DNA of 64,000 bases, from NCBI GenBank assembly GCA_002245135.1, contig NGBS01000322.1, forward strand, positions 1-64,000, written 5' to 3'. Below, piece after piece: positions 40,879 to 50,483 of the stretch; position 1 is the first letter of the stretch; each line of letters begins with the position of its first letter. Under the pieces are notes generated by a model, which saw only the letters and a list, made by a program, of their open reading frames with translations, was not told the DNA's origin and made no database searches. A program made the position numbers and the translations under genes. Source of the DNA: Proteromonas lacertae. Lineage: Eukaryota; Sar; Bigyra; Opalinata; Proteromonadidae.

Positions 40879-40948
40879 TACAATGCACGATAAAAATCAA
40901 GGACTAGAGAAGCTCAATCAATAATTTCCCAAGATAAAACATAAGGAC

Positions 40949-41284
40949 ATGGACACCAAAGTTATAAGCAATATTGTAATCCCTTCAGCTCACTTGCAAC
41001 CCAAAGAAGAAGAAGAAGACAAGACCGAGGATAACCATGAAGGAGATATTCAAGAAGTCGAAGACCAAGGAACTGCACACACTTTAACACCATTGACAGA
41101 GTCACAATCAAGTGAATTATCCATGGAAGTCAAGACTGAAGAAGTTAAACAACCAGAGTTAGAAAGAGACCGAAGTAGTCATCACTTACACGATGAACAA
41201 GACCTAGATGCTGAGCTTATTGAAGACATGACTGATAAAGAGATTACTAGCTTAGAAAACACCTTGAGGAACTTATCGAGGTAG
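40949..41284 (+). CDS. Acidic low-complexity protein
   Basis: A 111-residue frame starting MDTKVISNIVIPSAHLQPKE and very rich in Glu, Asp, Gln and Ser, ending in a leucine-bearing helix (KEITSLENTLRNLSR). It is probably disordered. It is divergent from the gene at 40309-40878. A further acidic, Lys/Asp-rich stretch continues just past its stop in another frame. Function unknown. Confidence 0.35.
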   Translation: MDTKVISNIVIPSAHLQPKEEEEDKTEDNHEGDIQEVEDQGTAHTLTPLTESQSSELSMEVKTEEVKQPELERDRSSHHLHDEQDLDAELIEDMTDKEITSLENTLRNLSR

Positions 41285-41362
41285 TGAAGGAGTCTAAAGA
41301 TGAAGACAAGGATAAGGATGATAACAACGAGATCCAGGAAGTAAAAGACTCTGAGTAAAGTG

Positions 41363-41420
41363 CTCATAAGGAGGTACTCATAAGGAGGAACTAATAAGGA
41401 GGAACTCGCAAGGAGGTTCT
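41363..41420. repeat. Short tandem repeat (ATAAGGAGGAACT unit)
   Basis: Four copies of a unit close to ATAAGGAGGAACT, each 16-17 bases apart, run from CATAAGGAGGTACT through GCAAGGAGGTTCT. It lies in a zone of short or decayed frames of element B. The AAGGAGG core is a purine-rich repeat. In a eukaryotic setting it should not be read as ribosome-binding sites. Confidence 0.6.
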
Positions 41421-41448
41421 TACAGTATCTCTTTTCTCAGGAGTAATC

Positions 41449-41592
41449 ATGAACAAGTTCAAGAGATTCAACTTAGCTGATAGACGAAGAGTACTTATTA
41501 AAGGCAATGGAGTAGCCAAGGATGATTACAATGACCTTCATGAAGCTTACTTACAATCACTAGCAAGAGAACGTCAAAGAGCTATCTCCTGA
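41449..41592 (+). CDS. Very short basic frame
   Basis: A 47-residue frame (MNKFKRFNLADRRRVLIKGN, then KDDYNDLHEAYLQSLARERQ) with a mixed basic and helical composition. It follows the short tandem repeat. The interval 41593-42000 holds more short acidic frames with similar bias but no continuous gene, so this is probably part of a decayed region. Confidence 0.25.
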   Translation: MNKFKRFNLADRRRVLIKGNGVAKDDYNDLHEAYLQSLARERQRAIS

Positions 41593-42038
41593 AGAAGGAA
41601 TCGAAGGATAGATGAACTCCTAGGAATGCTCAGAGACTACAACACGGAACATCCGATGATGGGTAAGGATGCATAACTCCAAGGAGCTTGCAATGTAGCT
41701 AATGACTATCTTTCTGCCTTGGAAAACAATGAGTTGATGAGTCAAAGGATGGCAAGATCGTTGATCCCCAAGAAGACCAAGAGAAAGAACAAGAGAGTTG
41801 CTTACAGGGAATAAGTATGTTAATGATAGCAAGTATGAATATGGAGAAGAGAAGTCAGAAGATGAAGCTCCCGAGGATGACTCAGGTAATGAAAATGACT
41901 CCTTAGACAACTACTGAGACTATGATGAAAAGTTCGACGAGGAACTTAACAGTGCTATGAAGAAGAAGAAAGCTCTTAAAGCGATAACATAAGCATGTCT
42001 ATCCCCAGTAATTCTTTTCCCTTAAGTATAGTCTTGTT

Positions 42039-42233
42039 ATGACTAAGAAACTCAACAAGAAGCAAAAGGCAAAGCTCAAGGAGCTGATCATCAAGAGATT
42101 GAAGCAATGTAAAGCAACTCCTAGCAGTCACTACTCTGACCTTTACAAGAAGTACTACCAGGCAATCATTGATCATTACAAGGATGTCGATATCAATGTC
42201 CATGGCAATGAAATAGACTCCTCCGATCTCTAG
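42039..42233 (+). CDS. Small basic protein
   Basis: The 64-residue frame begins MTKKLNKKQKAKLKELIIKR. It is strongly basic for 30 residues and then mixed (HYSDLYKKYYQAIIDHYKDV). Small Lys-rich proteins can act as core or DNA-binding proteins in virus-like elements, but there is no motif. Same strand and spacing as the next small gene. Confidence 0.35.
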   Translation: MTKKLNKKQKAKLKELIIKRLKQCKATPSSHYSDLYKKYYQAIIDHYKDVDINVHGNEIDSSDL

Positions 42234-42259
42234 TAATCCATTTCTCTCTAGTAAAGACG

Positions 42260-42472
42260 ATGAGAAGCAAGGCAAGTAGCAAGAGTCCCAAGAAGGTAAA
42301 GACAAGTGATGATCCTCTGGTGATCATCAAGAAGCAATTGTTGGAGGAGTTCAATAAGAAGGTTGAAGGTATCACCGATGTTAAGAAGCTCTCAGCAATG
42401 ACCGTGAAGATGATGGAGAACAACACCAAGGCAATGGAAGGTAACAATCAGCAGATAGTATCGATGAACTAA
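42260..42472 (+). CDS. Small basic helical protein
   Basis: The 70-residue frame begins MRSKASSKSPKKVKTSDDPL. It has a basic start and then an amphipathic helix (IIKKQLLEEFNKKVEGITDV, KKLSAMTVKMMENNTKAMEG). It sits 27 bases after the previous small gene and 28 bases before the next gene, on the same strand, as in a compact virus-like gene cluster. Unrecognised. Confidence 0.4.
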   Translation: MRSKASSKSPKKVKTSDDPLVIIKKQLLEEFNKKVEGITDVKKLSAMTVKMMENNTKAMEGNNQQIVSMN

Positions 42473-42499
42473 ACCTCCGGCAATATACAATCAGGTACT

Positions 42500-43282
42500 A
42501 TGGTAAACAACTCCCCAGCAAGAGAACTTTACAAGGCCAAAATGATTAACCAGTACTGTAAAGCCAACTACTATAACTACCGAGACTTTGTTGGTAACAT
42601 CAACACTCCAGCTTCAGGGAATATCTCAGCACTCTATCCCAATCAATCAACTTACTATCGTAATCCATCGGTAAGTCTTCCTAGTTTACAGCAGCAGGCT
42701 AAACAAAATCAATGGATGAGCAATCCCCATCTAGTCTATCAACAGAACACTGCCCAGATCAACAACGTTCTTAGCAACTTACAATCAATGATCGAGAAGT
42801 GCAAGTACGCAGCTCCTGATCAGAAACCATTGATCAGGACAAGCATAATCAGCTTCATCGAGAACTTAAGGAACGCTACCAACACCGGAGCTACGAACAG
42901 TGATGTTACCAGAGCAGTCTTCAATTATATCAACAACCATGAGATCAAAGGCCTCTTGAACTTCTCCGATGAGATGATCAAGACTTCCTTTGGACCGACA
43001 ATGTACCAGAGCTTCATGGACGTCACCAACAACACGATCGAAGCAGTCGGAACCACTGCAGACTTCGGAAGGAACTTATTTAACCTCAGAGATGCTTACA
43101 ATAAAGGAACCTTATGGAGCAACCCACAACAAGTGATTGGAAATGCTGCTGGGTTAGTTCAGAACCTTGGCAACTTTGGAACATCCCTGGACAATGGCTT
43201 TCAAGCAGTCAAGAGACTCTTAGGATATGGCAAAGTAGGAAGAAGAATCCCCTTATGGAAGCTTTACCGAAGACGTAGGTAA
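42500..43282 (+). CDS. Virion-like structural protein, unrecognised
   Basis: The 260-residue frame starts MVNNSPARELYKAKMINQYC. It has Asn/Gln/Tyr-rich low-complexity segments, helices (LSNLQSMIEKCKYAAPDQKP), a Gly/Ala/Leu-rich part (IGNAAGLVQNLGNFGTSLDN) and a strongly basic end (GYGKVGRRIPLWKLYRRRR). A basic C-terminal tail with a mildly hydrophobic body recalls internal core proteins of adenovirus-like particles. It lies just upstream of the penton gene. The function is inference from position and composition only. Confidence 0.4.
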   Translation: MVNNSPARELYKAKMINQYCKANYYNYRDFVGNINTPASGNISALYPNQSTYYRNPSVSLPSLQQQAKQNQWMSNPHLVYQQNTAQINNVLSNLQSMIEKCKYAAPDQKPLIRTSIISFIENLRNATNTGATNSDVTRAVFNYINNHEIKGLLNFSDEMIKTSFGPTMYQSFMDVTNNTIEAVGTTADFGRNLFNLRDAYNKGTLWSNPQQVIGNAAGLVQNLGNFGTSLDNGFQAVKRLLGYGKVGRRIPLWKLYRRRR

Positions 43283-43335
43283 GAGACTTATGGTAAATCG
43301 TTATTCAGTCTTTCTCTAAGTTCATTTACTCGGAC

Positions 43336-44298
43336 ATGTCCAACCAAACAATAACGATCAGCATTAGCTCAGCTAGAAGAATTGCCCAGAAGAATAAGTA
43401 CGAATTGATCATTGCTATCCCCACCGATGTAAGGAAGGACAACTACAAGTACATTGCCTTGAAGTATGCTAGCATTCCCAACTCCTTCTATGTTGTCCAA
43501 GAAGGAGTCAATGACCAGATGACCTATGTCTTTCAGATCGCTATCCGTACTGCAGGAGATAAGTATGAACACGTAGAGTTCAACTACAACATGACAATCC
43601 CTCAAGGAGACTATAGTGGTGATGAGCTCCTTGCGATGTTCAATAGTCCCTTTGAGAAACTCACTCAAGGAGAAGTTATCAAAGTGATAAAGACCGTCCA
43701 TCCAGAGTTAGAAGCAAGTAGTACCGGAAGCAACCTCCTTATGTTCGATCCATCAACAGCCTTTGATAAGAAGAAGTGCACGTCCTCTGATCCTCATCAT
43801 ATCCACACAACTAATTTAACCTTTACAGGAGCTAATAATGTCATCGGCCTTAAAGCAAACAACATCGCTGGTAATGAGTATACAGGAGCCTTCATCAGCT
43901 CTATCAAGTTAAAGTCTCCAGGGATTGCTTATCGATTCCTCGGGATGGGAGATACTCAATATGTCCTAGCTGATCATCAACACACTTCATCCGGTCTATT
44001 GACTTACAAGTATCCAGAAGTAACATTGCCTGGAGAGCCTACGATCATCTGGGTAGACTCTGTAAGCATCAGGATGGACATGGTGAACCAAGATCAAGAC
44101 TCCAAGATCCTAGAAACTTTCCCTATCGTGGACTTTACCCAGCCTTACATTGCCTTCAACAACAACGATCTCATCTCCCGAGCAAAGCAATTAGGTAACT
44201 ACACGGAAGGTCAAGTAATCGTTAGCATTACCCAACAAGATGGCTTCCAGCTAGAGCTCAAGATGCATGACTACAACTTCGAGGTAGCCTTATTCTAA
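43336..44298 (+). CDS. Polinton minor capsid (penton, single jelly-roll), element B
   Basis: A 320-residue frame beginning MSNQTITISISSARRIAQKN. Its block order matches the gene at 35831-36700: YIALKYASIPNSFYVVQEGV, GVAYRFLG-like GIAYRFLGMGDTQYVLADHQ, PTIIWVDSVSIRMDMVNQDQ and DSKILETFPI. It ends with a beta-strand pair (VIVSITQQDGFQLELKMHDY). The gene looks whole and lies 42 bases before the major capsid gene, the same arrangement as in the AT-rich lineage. Confidence 0.68.
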   Translation: MSNQTITISISSARRIAQKNKYELIIAIPTDVRKDNYKYIALKYASIPNSFYVVQEGVNDQMTYVFQIAIRTAGDKYEHVEFNYNMTIPQGDYSGDELLAMFNSPFEKLTQGEVIKVIKTVHPELEASSTGSNLLMFDPSTAFDKKKCTSSDPHHIHTTNLTFTGANNVIGLKANNIAGNEYTGAFISSIKLKSPGIAYRFLGMGDTQYVLADHQHTSSGLLTYKYPEVTLPGEPTIIWVDSVSIRMDMVNQDQDSKILETFPIVDFTQPYIAFNNNDLISRAKQLGNYTEGQVIVSITQQDGFQLELKMHDYNFEVALF

Positions 44299-44340
44299 GT
44301 TCCTTTCCATTGAATCATTTCCTTTGTGTATTCTAAGGAG

Positions 44341-44886
44341 TTATTAGCAATGTCAACTCAAGTGATCATCCCCGAGGAGCAACAACATGCTCCTATCATC
44401 CCAATTATGAACCCACTCTACCAGACGATAAAGCTTACTCCTACTCAATCTTATCCTAAGGTCGACTGCCCAGAGCAAGGCATGACTCCTGAGATCACCT
44501 TTGAACTCCCTGGTAATTACTGCAGCAACTTAAGCAAGAGTTACATCCAGTTTTACGTTGACTATTATGGTAGCAATGGAAAGACTATGGAACCTGATAT
44601 TAAGAATGCTGATAAGTCAGGGGATTGGAAGTTCTTTTACGATACTTACGTGTTATCCAACTCTTATAACTTAACCGAGATCAAGGTCTACAACTCCAAT
44701 GGAGTTCAGTTACTGTATGCAGATCATCAGTATGAGTTGTTCCGACAAATGATGGTTCAAGTGGCAAGGAAGAACATTGATAAGTATAATCAGAAGGTTT
44801 ACTTTGATGGCTGTTATGCTGAGGAAAGCATATACACTGAGGACTATGAAGTCAAGGAGTTTAAAGTAGAAAAATTAAAGGACTAG
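44341..44886 (+). pseudogene. Polinton major capsid protein, N-terminal part, element B
   Basis: I place the start a few codons inside the open frame, at MSTQVIIPEEQQHAPIIPIM (about 44350), which matches the start of the AT-rich capsid gene. CSNLSKSYIQFYVDYY and LLYADHQYELFRQMMVQVAR, the first jelly-roll blocks, follow. The gene is truncated in its N-terminal half: the sequence after about 44886 does not continue the capsid fold. Fossil. Confidence 0.65.
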
Positions 44887-45082
44887 CATTACCGACATCT
44901 CGTAAAGATCTTCCTTGTGTCAGTGATCTGGTGAATCGTTCCTCGGAGTTGTACTTGCCATTGAAGTGTATAAGTAACACTTACAAAGATGTTATTATCG
45001 GTGCTATCCATAGACGAAAGAACCCAATATCAAAAGTAAATGATAAACAGTAAAGCCTTAAGAAGAAGTTAAGTACTAGGAA

Positions 45083-45274
45083 TTAAGCCGATGTTGAAGT
45101 CATTGAAATAGCTGCTGGTTGCTCAGGGTTCTGAGGAGGCTCTTGAGGCTGTTGTTGTTGTTGTTGAACTCCTTGAGGTGCAACTACTTGAGCAGGAGTA
45201 GTAGGAGTATGAATAACTCCTTGAGGAAGCATCCCTTGAGGGAACTGAGGTTGTGGAGGCTGATAAGCATTCAT
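45083..45274 (-). CDS. Pro/Gln-rich small protein
   Basis: A 63-residue frame starting MNAYQPPQPQFPQGMLPQGV with a Gln run (VQQQQQQPQEPPQNPEQP). It begins 17 bases beyond the stop of the minus-strand gene 45291-45986, whose N-terminus is also Pro/Met/Gln-rich. It may be a separate small gene or a displaced tail. Low complexity prevents assignment. Confidence 0.3.
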   Translation of the reverse strand: MNAYQPPQPQFPQGMLPQGVIHTPTTPAQVVAPQGVQQQQQQPQEPPQNPEQPAAISMTSTSA

Positions 45275-45290
45275 GGAGATGTCCTTGATC

Positions 45291-45911
45291 TCATAATGAG
45301 TCCTTGATCACTAGCAAGAACATGAAGACTTTACCGACATTGCTATAGATGTTCTGTTTAAAGGCCAAGAGCTTCTTGTTGCCTCTCTTCCAGAGAGTTG
45401 CATTGAGAGTACCTGATCGAGGAGTTGAAACATAGGTGGTGTTGGTGATCTGAAGATGCTTAGGGAAGTTTGGATCTTGTTGAGTTGCCATGGCCACGTT
45501 GTATCGTAAGCTCTTGATAAACATCTCGGTGTTGTTGGAGTCAATGAAGAAGGACATCACCCTGGTAACATTCAACTGGAGGTAGTAGTTGGTATCATAC
45601 TCGGAGATCTTTTCAACCATGGCTTCAACGTAGAAGGGTACTTGATCTTGCTTAAGGAAGTAGTGTAAGTACTTACCACAGATACGGAGCTGGGGCTTCT
45701 CAGGTTGTAATTGTCGTTGTTGTTGGGCAGCTCCGGGAAATGCAAAGGAATTTGAAGGAGCAGATGGAGACATCATCATCACTGGCTGAGATATCACGGG
45801 TTGATTCACCATTGGCAACACTGAAGCTGGATTGAAAGAAGGAGCTGTCATAGGAGCAGGCATTGCTGGGTAAGGAACTTGTTGCATAGCTGGTTGATTG
45901 AAACAGTTCAT
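45291..45911 (-). CDS. Polinton accessory protein with OB-like beta domain
   Basis: I prefer the ATG at about 45911 (MNCFNQPAMQQVPYPAMPAP). A Pro/Met/Ala-rich leader of about 75 residues precedes a compact domain: LRICGKYLHYFLKQDQVPFY, YYLQLNVTRVMSFFIDSNNT, MFIKSLRYNVAMA and KVFMFLLVI. Repeated short strands with interspersed Lys/Arg fit an OB-fold-like or similar small beta barrel and might bind single-stranded DNA. The minus-strand gene at 4509-5128 may be the AT-rich counterpart. Tentative. Confidence 0.4.
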   Translation of the reverse strand: MNCFNQPAMQQVPYPAMPAPMTAPSFNPASVLPMVNQPVISQPVMMMSPSAPSNSFAFPGAAQQQRQLQPEKPQLRICGKYLHYFLKQDQVPFYVEAMVEKISEYDTNYYLQLNVTRVMSFFIDSNNTEMFIKSLRYNVAMATQQDPNFPKHLQITNTTYVSTPRSGTLNATLWKRGNKKLLAFKQNIYSNVGKVFMFLLVIKDSL

Positions 45912-46121
45912 AGGAAACGATAAGTAGTGAAAGATAAGATCGACCAAGAAATATATGACTGAAGTAAACCTAAGATGAACCTTCAAAGGGATCGTAGAAC
46001 CATCCTAGTCTTTACAATTGGTTTCCACGGTTCTGTAGATGAACTTTTCTTTGGAAGAGTTCTTCTAGTAGAATACTCCTTGAAGATCATCCTGTAAGAG
46101 TTCTTCTTTAATTAGATTATC

Positions 46122-46255
46122 CATATATGAAATTAGAACCTTTATTTACTATTATTATAAAATTCAATTCATAATCACCACTATTAATACATTCGATTAA
46201 CTCTGGAACAGCTTTATCAACCACTTTAGTACCAGTGTGAAGCTCTTTCATCATT
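46122..46255 (-). pseudogene. 5' end of a gene cut at element B
   Basis: The frame starts MMKELHTGTKVVDKAVPELI with non-repetitive coding composition and ends after about 44 residues close to the right edge of element B. It lies 138 bases downstream of the UNC50 gene on the same strand. It is most likely the start of a host gene whose remainder was displaced when element B arrived. The protein family is not recognised. Confidence 0.35.
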
Positions 46256-46393
46256 TAAAAATAAAAAAAGAAATACTTGAGTTTTATGATATGTATAGGA
46301 GTTAAGCATATCCTCATCATGAGAATTCTTTTTAATTTTTAGATTTTCATTTTACATAAAACTAAAACAATATAAACAAAAGAATTAATATTT

Positions 46394-47258
46394 TTAGTGA
46401 TATAAAGAAATAATATAATTTGTGGGGTTTATACCAACTATTAGACATAGAATGCCAAGTATCAACACTATCAACACTGGAGTAAAAAATACTTCTGATC
46501 TTTCAATAAAAGGAATGTAAGAATAACCTAAAGTAGTTATTGCACAATAAACTACAACAGCTGTAGCATATAGCAGTACACTTAGAAATGTTGAGATTGA
46601 TTTATTTGTCAATAGAATAGGTAATAAAAAATACTATAAGTATATATATAAATTATATACTTGTAAAACGTATATAATGAGGAAATACGGAAAGAATGAA
46701 TTACAATGAACATCAAAAGCATAAAGCCATTCTACTCTTTGTTCAATACTGTGTGAATGATGAACTCTTAAATATGAATTTGCAATAAGCCAACAGATTG
46801 TACATATAATACAACCTACAAGAAGATAATGCCCAATAGAAAATAATATTGTGTAACTAATGATATATATTAATAAGTTTAATACATACATTATTCTATT
46901 TCGAAATGCAACTCCATATGCTAAAGAAGCAATCTATTAAATAAATATACAAATATATACAATTAAAAGGAACAGTTGAATTACTACAAATGCAGGATCA
47001 TCTCTTGCCCATTGATCTTTAGTTTCTACAATATAAAAGTGAAGAATAGTACGTTTTCTATAGGAAGTCATCTTAAAACTACAATAAAATATCACAAATG
47101 CAAATATACACAGTGCTTGGTTCATAGCATAGCTTTATCATCTGTGAAAAGGCATAATCATAATCCATCTGACTAACTTGACAAAATCTTCGTATATAAT
47201 ATCCAAATCCTCTATTATAGGAATATGCAGTGCTAACAGAAGTATTTAACGGAAGCAT
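46394..47258 (-). CDS. UNC50: UNC50 homologue (Golgi/ER multi-pass membrane protein)
   Basis: The protein begins MLPLNTSVSTAYSYNRGFGY, as animal UNC50 begins MLP, then reads YYIRRFCQVSQMDYDYAFSQ and the family signature TKDQWARDDPAFVVIQLFLL. Later blocks are VEWLYAFDVHCNSFFPYFLI and GYSYIPFIE. UNC50 proteins have five or six membrane helices and work in Golgi/ER trafficking, in animals in acetylcholine-receptor assembly. Introns: 47079-47109 (31), 46934-46960 (27) and 46634-46660 (27). A further GTATGT...ATTAG segment of 33 bases (46857-46889) is in frame and may also be removed. Without that cut the protein has 259 residues, close to family size. Confidence 0.9.
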
Positions 47259-47324
47259 TCAGAGTAATTCAACAAACTATAAGAAAAAAAAGTTTGATGA
47301 GGTTTGAATTTCTTTTTTGAATGA

Positions 47325-49623
47325 ATGTTTAAAACAAGAACAAAGAAATCAGCTACAAAAATAAGAGCAAGAGAAAAAAATCATGATAGCAATGATGAAG
47401 AGGAAGACCATACAATTGTTATACCAAAAACAAAGAATCCTCAAAATCATAGAATGATGATATCTACAAAAACATCAATACAAAAATCAAATACATTAAG
47501 TTTTGATGATGATGTATAATGTATAATTAAATTAATTAGATTACACCTTCAACAAATATTAAGAAAGTAGAAAAGCATGATACATATATAGAGTATGTTC
47601 GTAAAGGCACATTTACAGAAAAGAAAACAAGTTATAATTCACAGAGATCATCATCAGGAGAATATAGTGAAGAAAAATTAAAAGAATTAGCTTCACAACA
47701 GAATAAAGGAAGATTATTAGAAGAAAAACAGCCAACAGAAGTAATGGAAATTGAAAGTGATGAGGAAGAAAAAGAGAGAGTTTATACTGTTGAGAATAAG
47801 AACGATATCGAACTTACAGAAGAAGAAGCTGAAGTGATTATTGTATTTCATTTTATTTATTGATTTATTATGTAAATAGAATGAATTAGAAAGACAAGAA
47901 GAAATCAATGAAAAATTAGAAAGACATAGTAAACACACTGATTCACAAATAGAAAGAGTAAAGAGAATGAAAGAATTGAATAAAAAAAAGAATATCATAA
48001 GAACGAATGATTTATTAAAAGATAGAAAAGAAGAAATAAGAGAAAAAATAGAAAGTATAATTTATTTTTTAATTAATAATAGAATATGGAAGTGATTCAA
48101 ATAGTAATTCAAGTGGAGAAAGTGACAGTGAAAATAGCAGTGAAGATGAGTTTAAGAAATTTGAAAGAGAACAAATATTAAGAGGAACTTCACTTGTTCC
48201 AAATGCAGAAATGATTTCAAAAGAAGAAATGCAACAGGAAGTAAATCAAGCTATAAAGAGTATAGTTTTTATTATTTATATTAATTTTGTAATAGGTAAA
48301 ATAAAAGAAATATCATTAGACAAAGTAATGGAAACAATGAGATTGGATATAGAAAACTGTAAAAAGCATTTAGATGAAGATAAAAAGCGTATAACCTATT
48401 TAAATGATGAAATAATCATTAAGAATAAAGAATTGGAAATATTAAAGAATGATTTCAAGGATTTAGATATAAGGAATGAGAATATAGAAAAGTTTAATAA
48501 ATATATAAGTCAATTATCGTCTTGTTTAACAAATAGATCAATAAAAATTAATGAAATATATGAAAGTTATAAAACAATGATACTAAATTATAGTAATGTA
48601 TTGAAATATAAGAAATTCTTTGATATTTATGATAAAATTGAGGAATATGGACTTGAAAATAGAAGTGGAATTAATAATGAATATTTTACCACTTTATTGA
48701 AAGATGTTGATAATAATTTGGGAGATTTTAACATTGAAAAAGATTATTTCTCTTCTAAAGCAATAAGAGATTTTAATAGACAATTAAATACTGATTTAAA
48801 TATGAAGTATAATATTATATTAAAAGAAAAAATGGAAAACTTAAAACAAAGTCATGATATAATGTTTAGTGATACTTTAGTCGAATATTGTAATTTACAG
48901 AAAATAATAAAAAGATTTAAAGACTTTTCAATACATTGTAGTGAAGATTATAAGAATGTTTATGGTTCTTTAGCTTTAGCTGAATATATAATGCCTTTAT
49001 TGACTAACGAAATGATATTTATAGATCCATGTAATCTATTTATGTTAAATCAATTTAATTTCAATATTTATCATGAAATTCCATTAGAAGAGATAACAGG
49101 TATATTAATTAAAGAATATATAAATGATGAAAATGAAAGAAAATTAATAATTCAATCAATATGTGAGAAATTATATATTCCTTATTTGAAATATCTTTTA
49201 CAGAATAATGTTATAGAGTTGTTGAACGTAAGTAAGAATAAAGGTATTTTGTTTAATATAAAATCAATATTGAGTAGTTTTGATGATAGTTCTATGAATG
49301 TTGTAATTGAGTTTAAGAATGTGTTGTTGGAATCTATAATTAGTAATGTGAATGATATTATTATCCCATGTGTTGAAATGAAAAATAAGAGTGATGAGAA
49401 ATTGAATGAAATTATTGATTTTATAAAGATACAAATGGATTATGGATTTGATTGCTTAAAACAGATTCAATCATATTCTTTAATACTTGAAAAGAACAAA
49501 TTAGAAGAGATATTTAAGATGTTAAAAGAAAAGATTGTTAATTCACTTCAATCTCTTGTGGATGTAACTGAAAATGATGAATATAAAAGAATAAAAGAAG
49601 AAGTAAAAAGCTATAATTTATAA
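47325..49623 (+). CDS. GCFC-domain protein, PAXBP1/GCFC2/ILP1-like
   Basis: Five exons give 723 codons. Introns: 47514-47539 (26), 47843-47879 (37), 48055-48082 (28) and 48260-48295 (36). The N-terminal 250 residues are charged and disordered with Ser/Glu-rich acidic patches (SNSNSSGESDSENSSEDEFK). A coiled coil follows. The C-terminal part has a helical domain with SIHCSEDYKNVYGSLALAEY and IMPLLTNEMIFIDPCNLFML, which fits the GCFC pattern 'W..C....Y..AY..L.LP.L..P..R..L..W.PL'. YIPYLKYLLQNNVIELLNVS then matches 'I.PKL......W.P.S..Q'. GCFC proteins take part in spliceosome disassembly and transcription. The match is divergent. Confidence 0.65.
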
Positions 49624-49735
49624 TTCTATTTTTTATTTCCCCTATGTTATTACATATATATTTATAAGAATTAATAGACAAATCTAAATGAAATAACTAA
49701 AAATAAAAAATCTAACTAATAATTATAATTAACAT

Positions 49736-50393
49736 TCATCGACGTCTCTGTGATAATACTTCTTCTGTAACAGTAGAAAACAGATATTCAAACAGTTCAT
49801 CAACTCCTTTACCTGATTTTGCAGATGTTTCAAAAAATCTAAACAAAATTAGTTTTAAAAAATACTTAAATCCATGTTTATCTGCCCATTTTTTGCCTTC
49901 AGCTGGAGGCACAGCTACTTTAGAATCTGACTTATTACCGCAAACACAAAATAACACATTATGACCTCCAAATTTCTCACATTCCTGAATCCATTTATCT
50001 AAATTGCGAAATGTCTCTGGATTAGTAGAATCATATACTAGAATTCCCTATGATATATATTAAGTAATTCATACTCCTTGTGAATCTTTATAAAATTCGT
50101 TTCTTACTTCAAAATACTCTGGTCTTCCTGACAAATCCCAAAAATTGACTTTAACTTGATGTCCCCCAATATAAACAGGTTTTACACCATAGTCTATACC
50201 AATTGTTGTAATATATCTTTCAACAAACTAAAAATTAATATTCTCAATATACTCTTTCTTCACAATATCTCTTAATAAGACAACTTTTGCCTACTAAAGT
50301 GTCACCTAAAGAAATAATCTTGATTCGAATAAATTCAGAAGCAAATGAACCACCTCTTGGTGATCCAGTATCACGAGGAATATAAGTAGCCAT
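49736..50393 (-). CDS. RJL-family (RBJ/DNAJC27-type) small GTPase without J domain
   Basis: Four exons encode 192 residues; introns are 50228-50252 (25), 50048-50074 (27) and 49839-49865 (27). GDTLVGKSCLIKRYCEERFV is the P-loop. TTIGIDYGVKPVYI, the switch-2 region WDLSGRPEYFEVRNEFYKDS with SGR replacing the catalytic Gln motif, and GNKSD and ETSAKSGKG follow. The RYCE.RF, TIGIDYGV and EVRNEFYKD segments are those of animal RBJ/DNAJC27. The protein ends soon after the GTPase fold (VLSQRRR), with no DnaJ domain and no prenylation cysteine. RJL GTPases are reported mainly from flagellated eukaryotes. It is divergent from RAB28 across 90 bases, a likely shared promoter. Confidence 0.88.
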
Positions 50394-50483
50394 TATATAC
50401 AGCTCTAAAGATGTAACTGTTTTTAATTTTTCAAAAAACAATTAAAACGACTATATTTTTTGAATTTTTTTTTCTTTTGTTTT

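Larger units (their letters stand above)
39164..46113 (+). mobile_element. Polinton element B, truncated
   Basis: A GC-richer Polinton starts at 39164 with the inverted arm shared with element A and runs to a return to AT-rich sequence at about 46113. It carries several small accessory genes, a helical virion-like protein, the penton and the start of the major capsid, then two minus-strand genes. Integrase, protease, ATPase and polymerase are absent. The outermost ~70 bases of the arm are missing at the left. At the right only CAATTGGTTTCCACGGTT (about 46015-46032) recalls the arm. It is a truncated fossil, decayed mainly in the capsid gene and in a zone of short frames. Confidence 0.7.

Noticed and set aside
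41363-41420. AAGGAGG repeats as bacterial ribosome-binding sites
   Set aside because: The surrounding genes are eukaryotic with introns or Polinton genes; the repeats are a short tandem array not placed before starts.
46857-46889. A definite fourth intron in the UNC50 gene
   Set aside because: The segment has intron-like ends but is in frame and open, and family alignment allows either reading; left as possible only.
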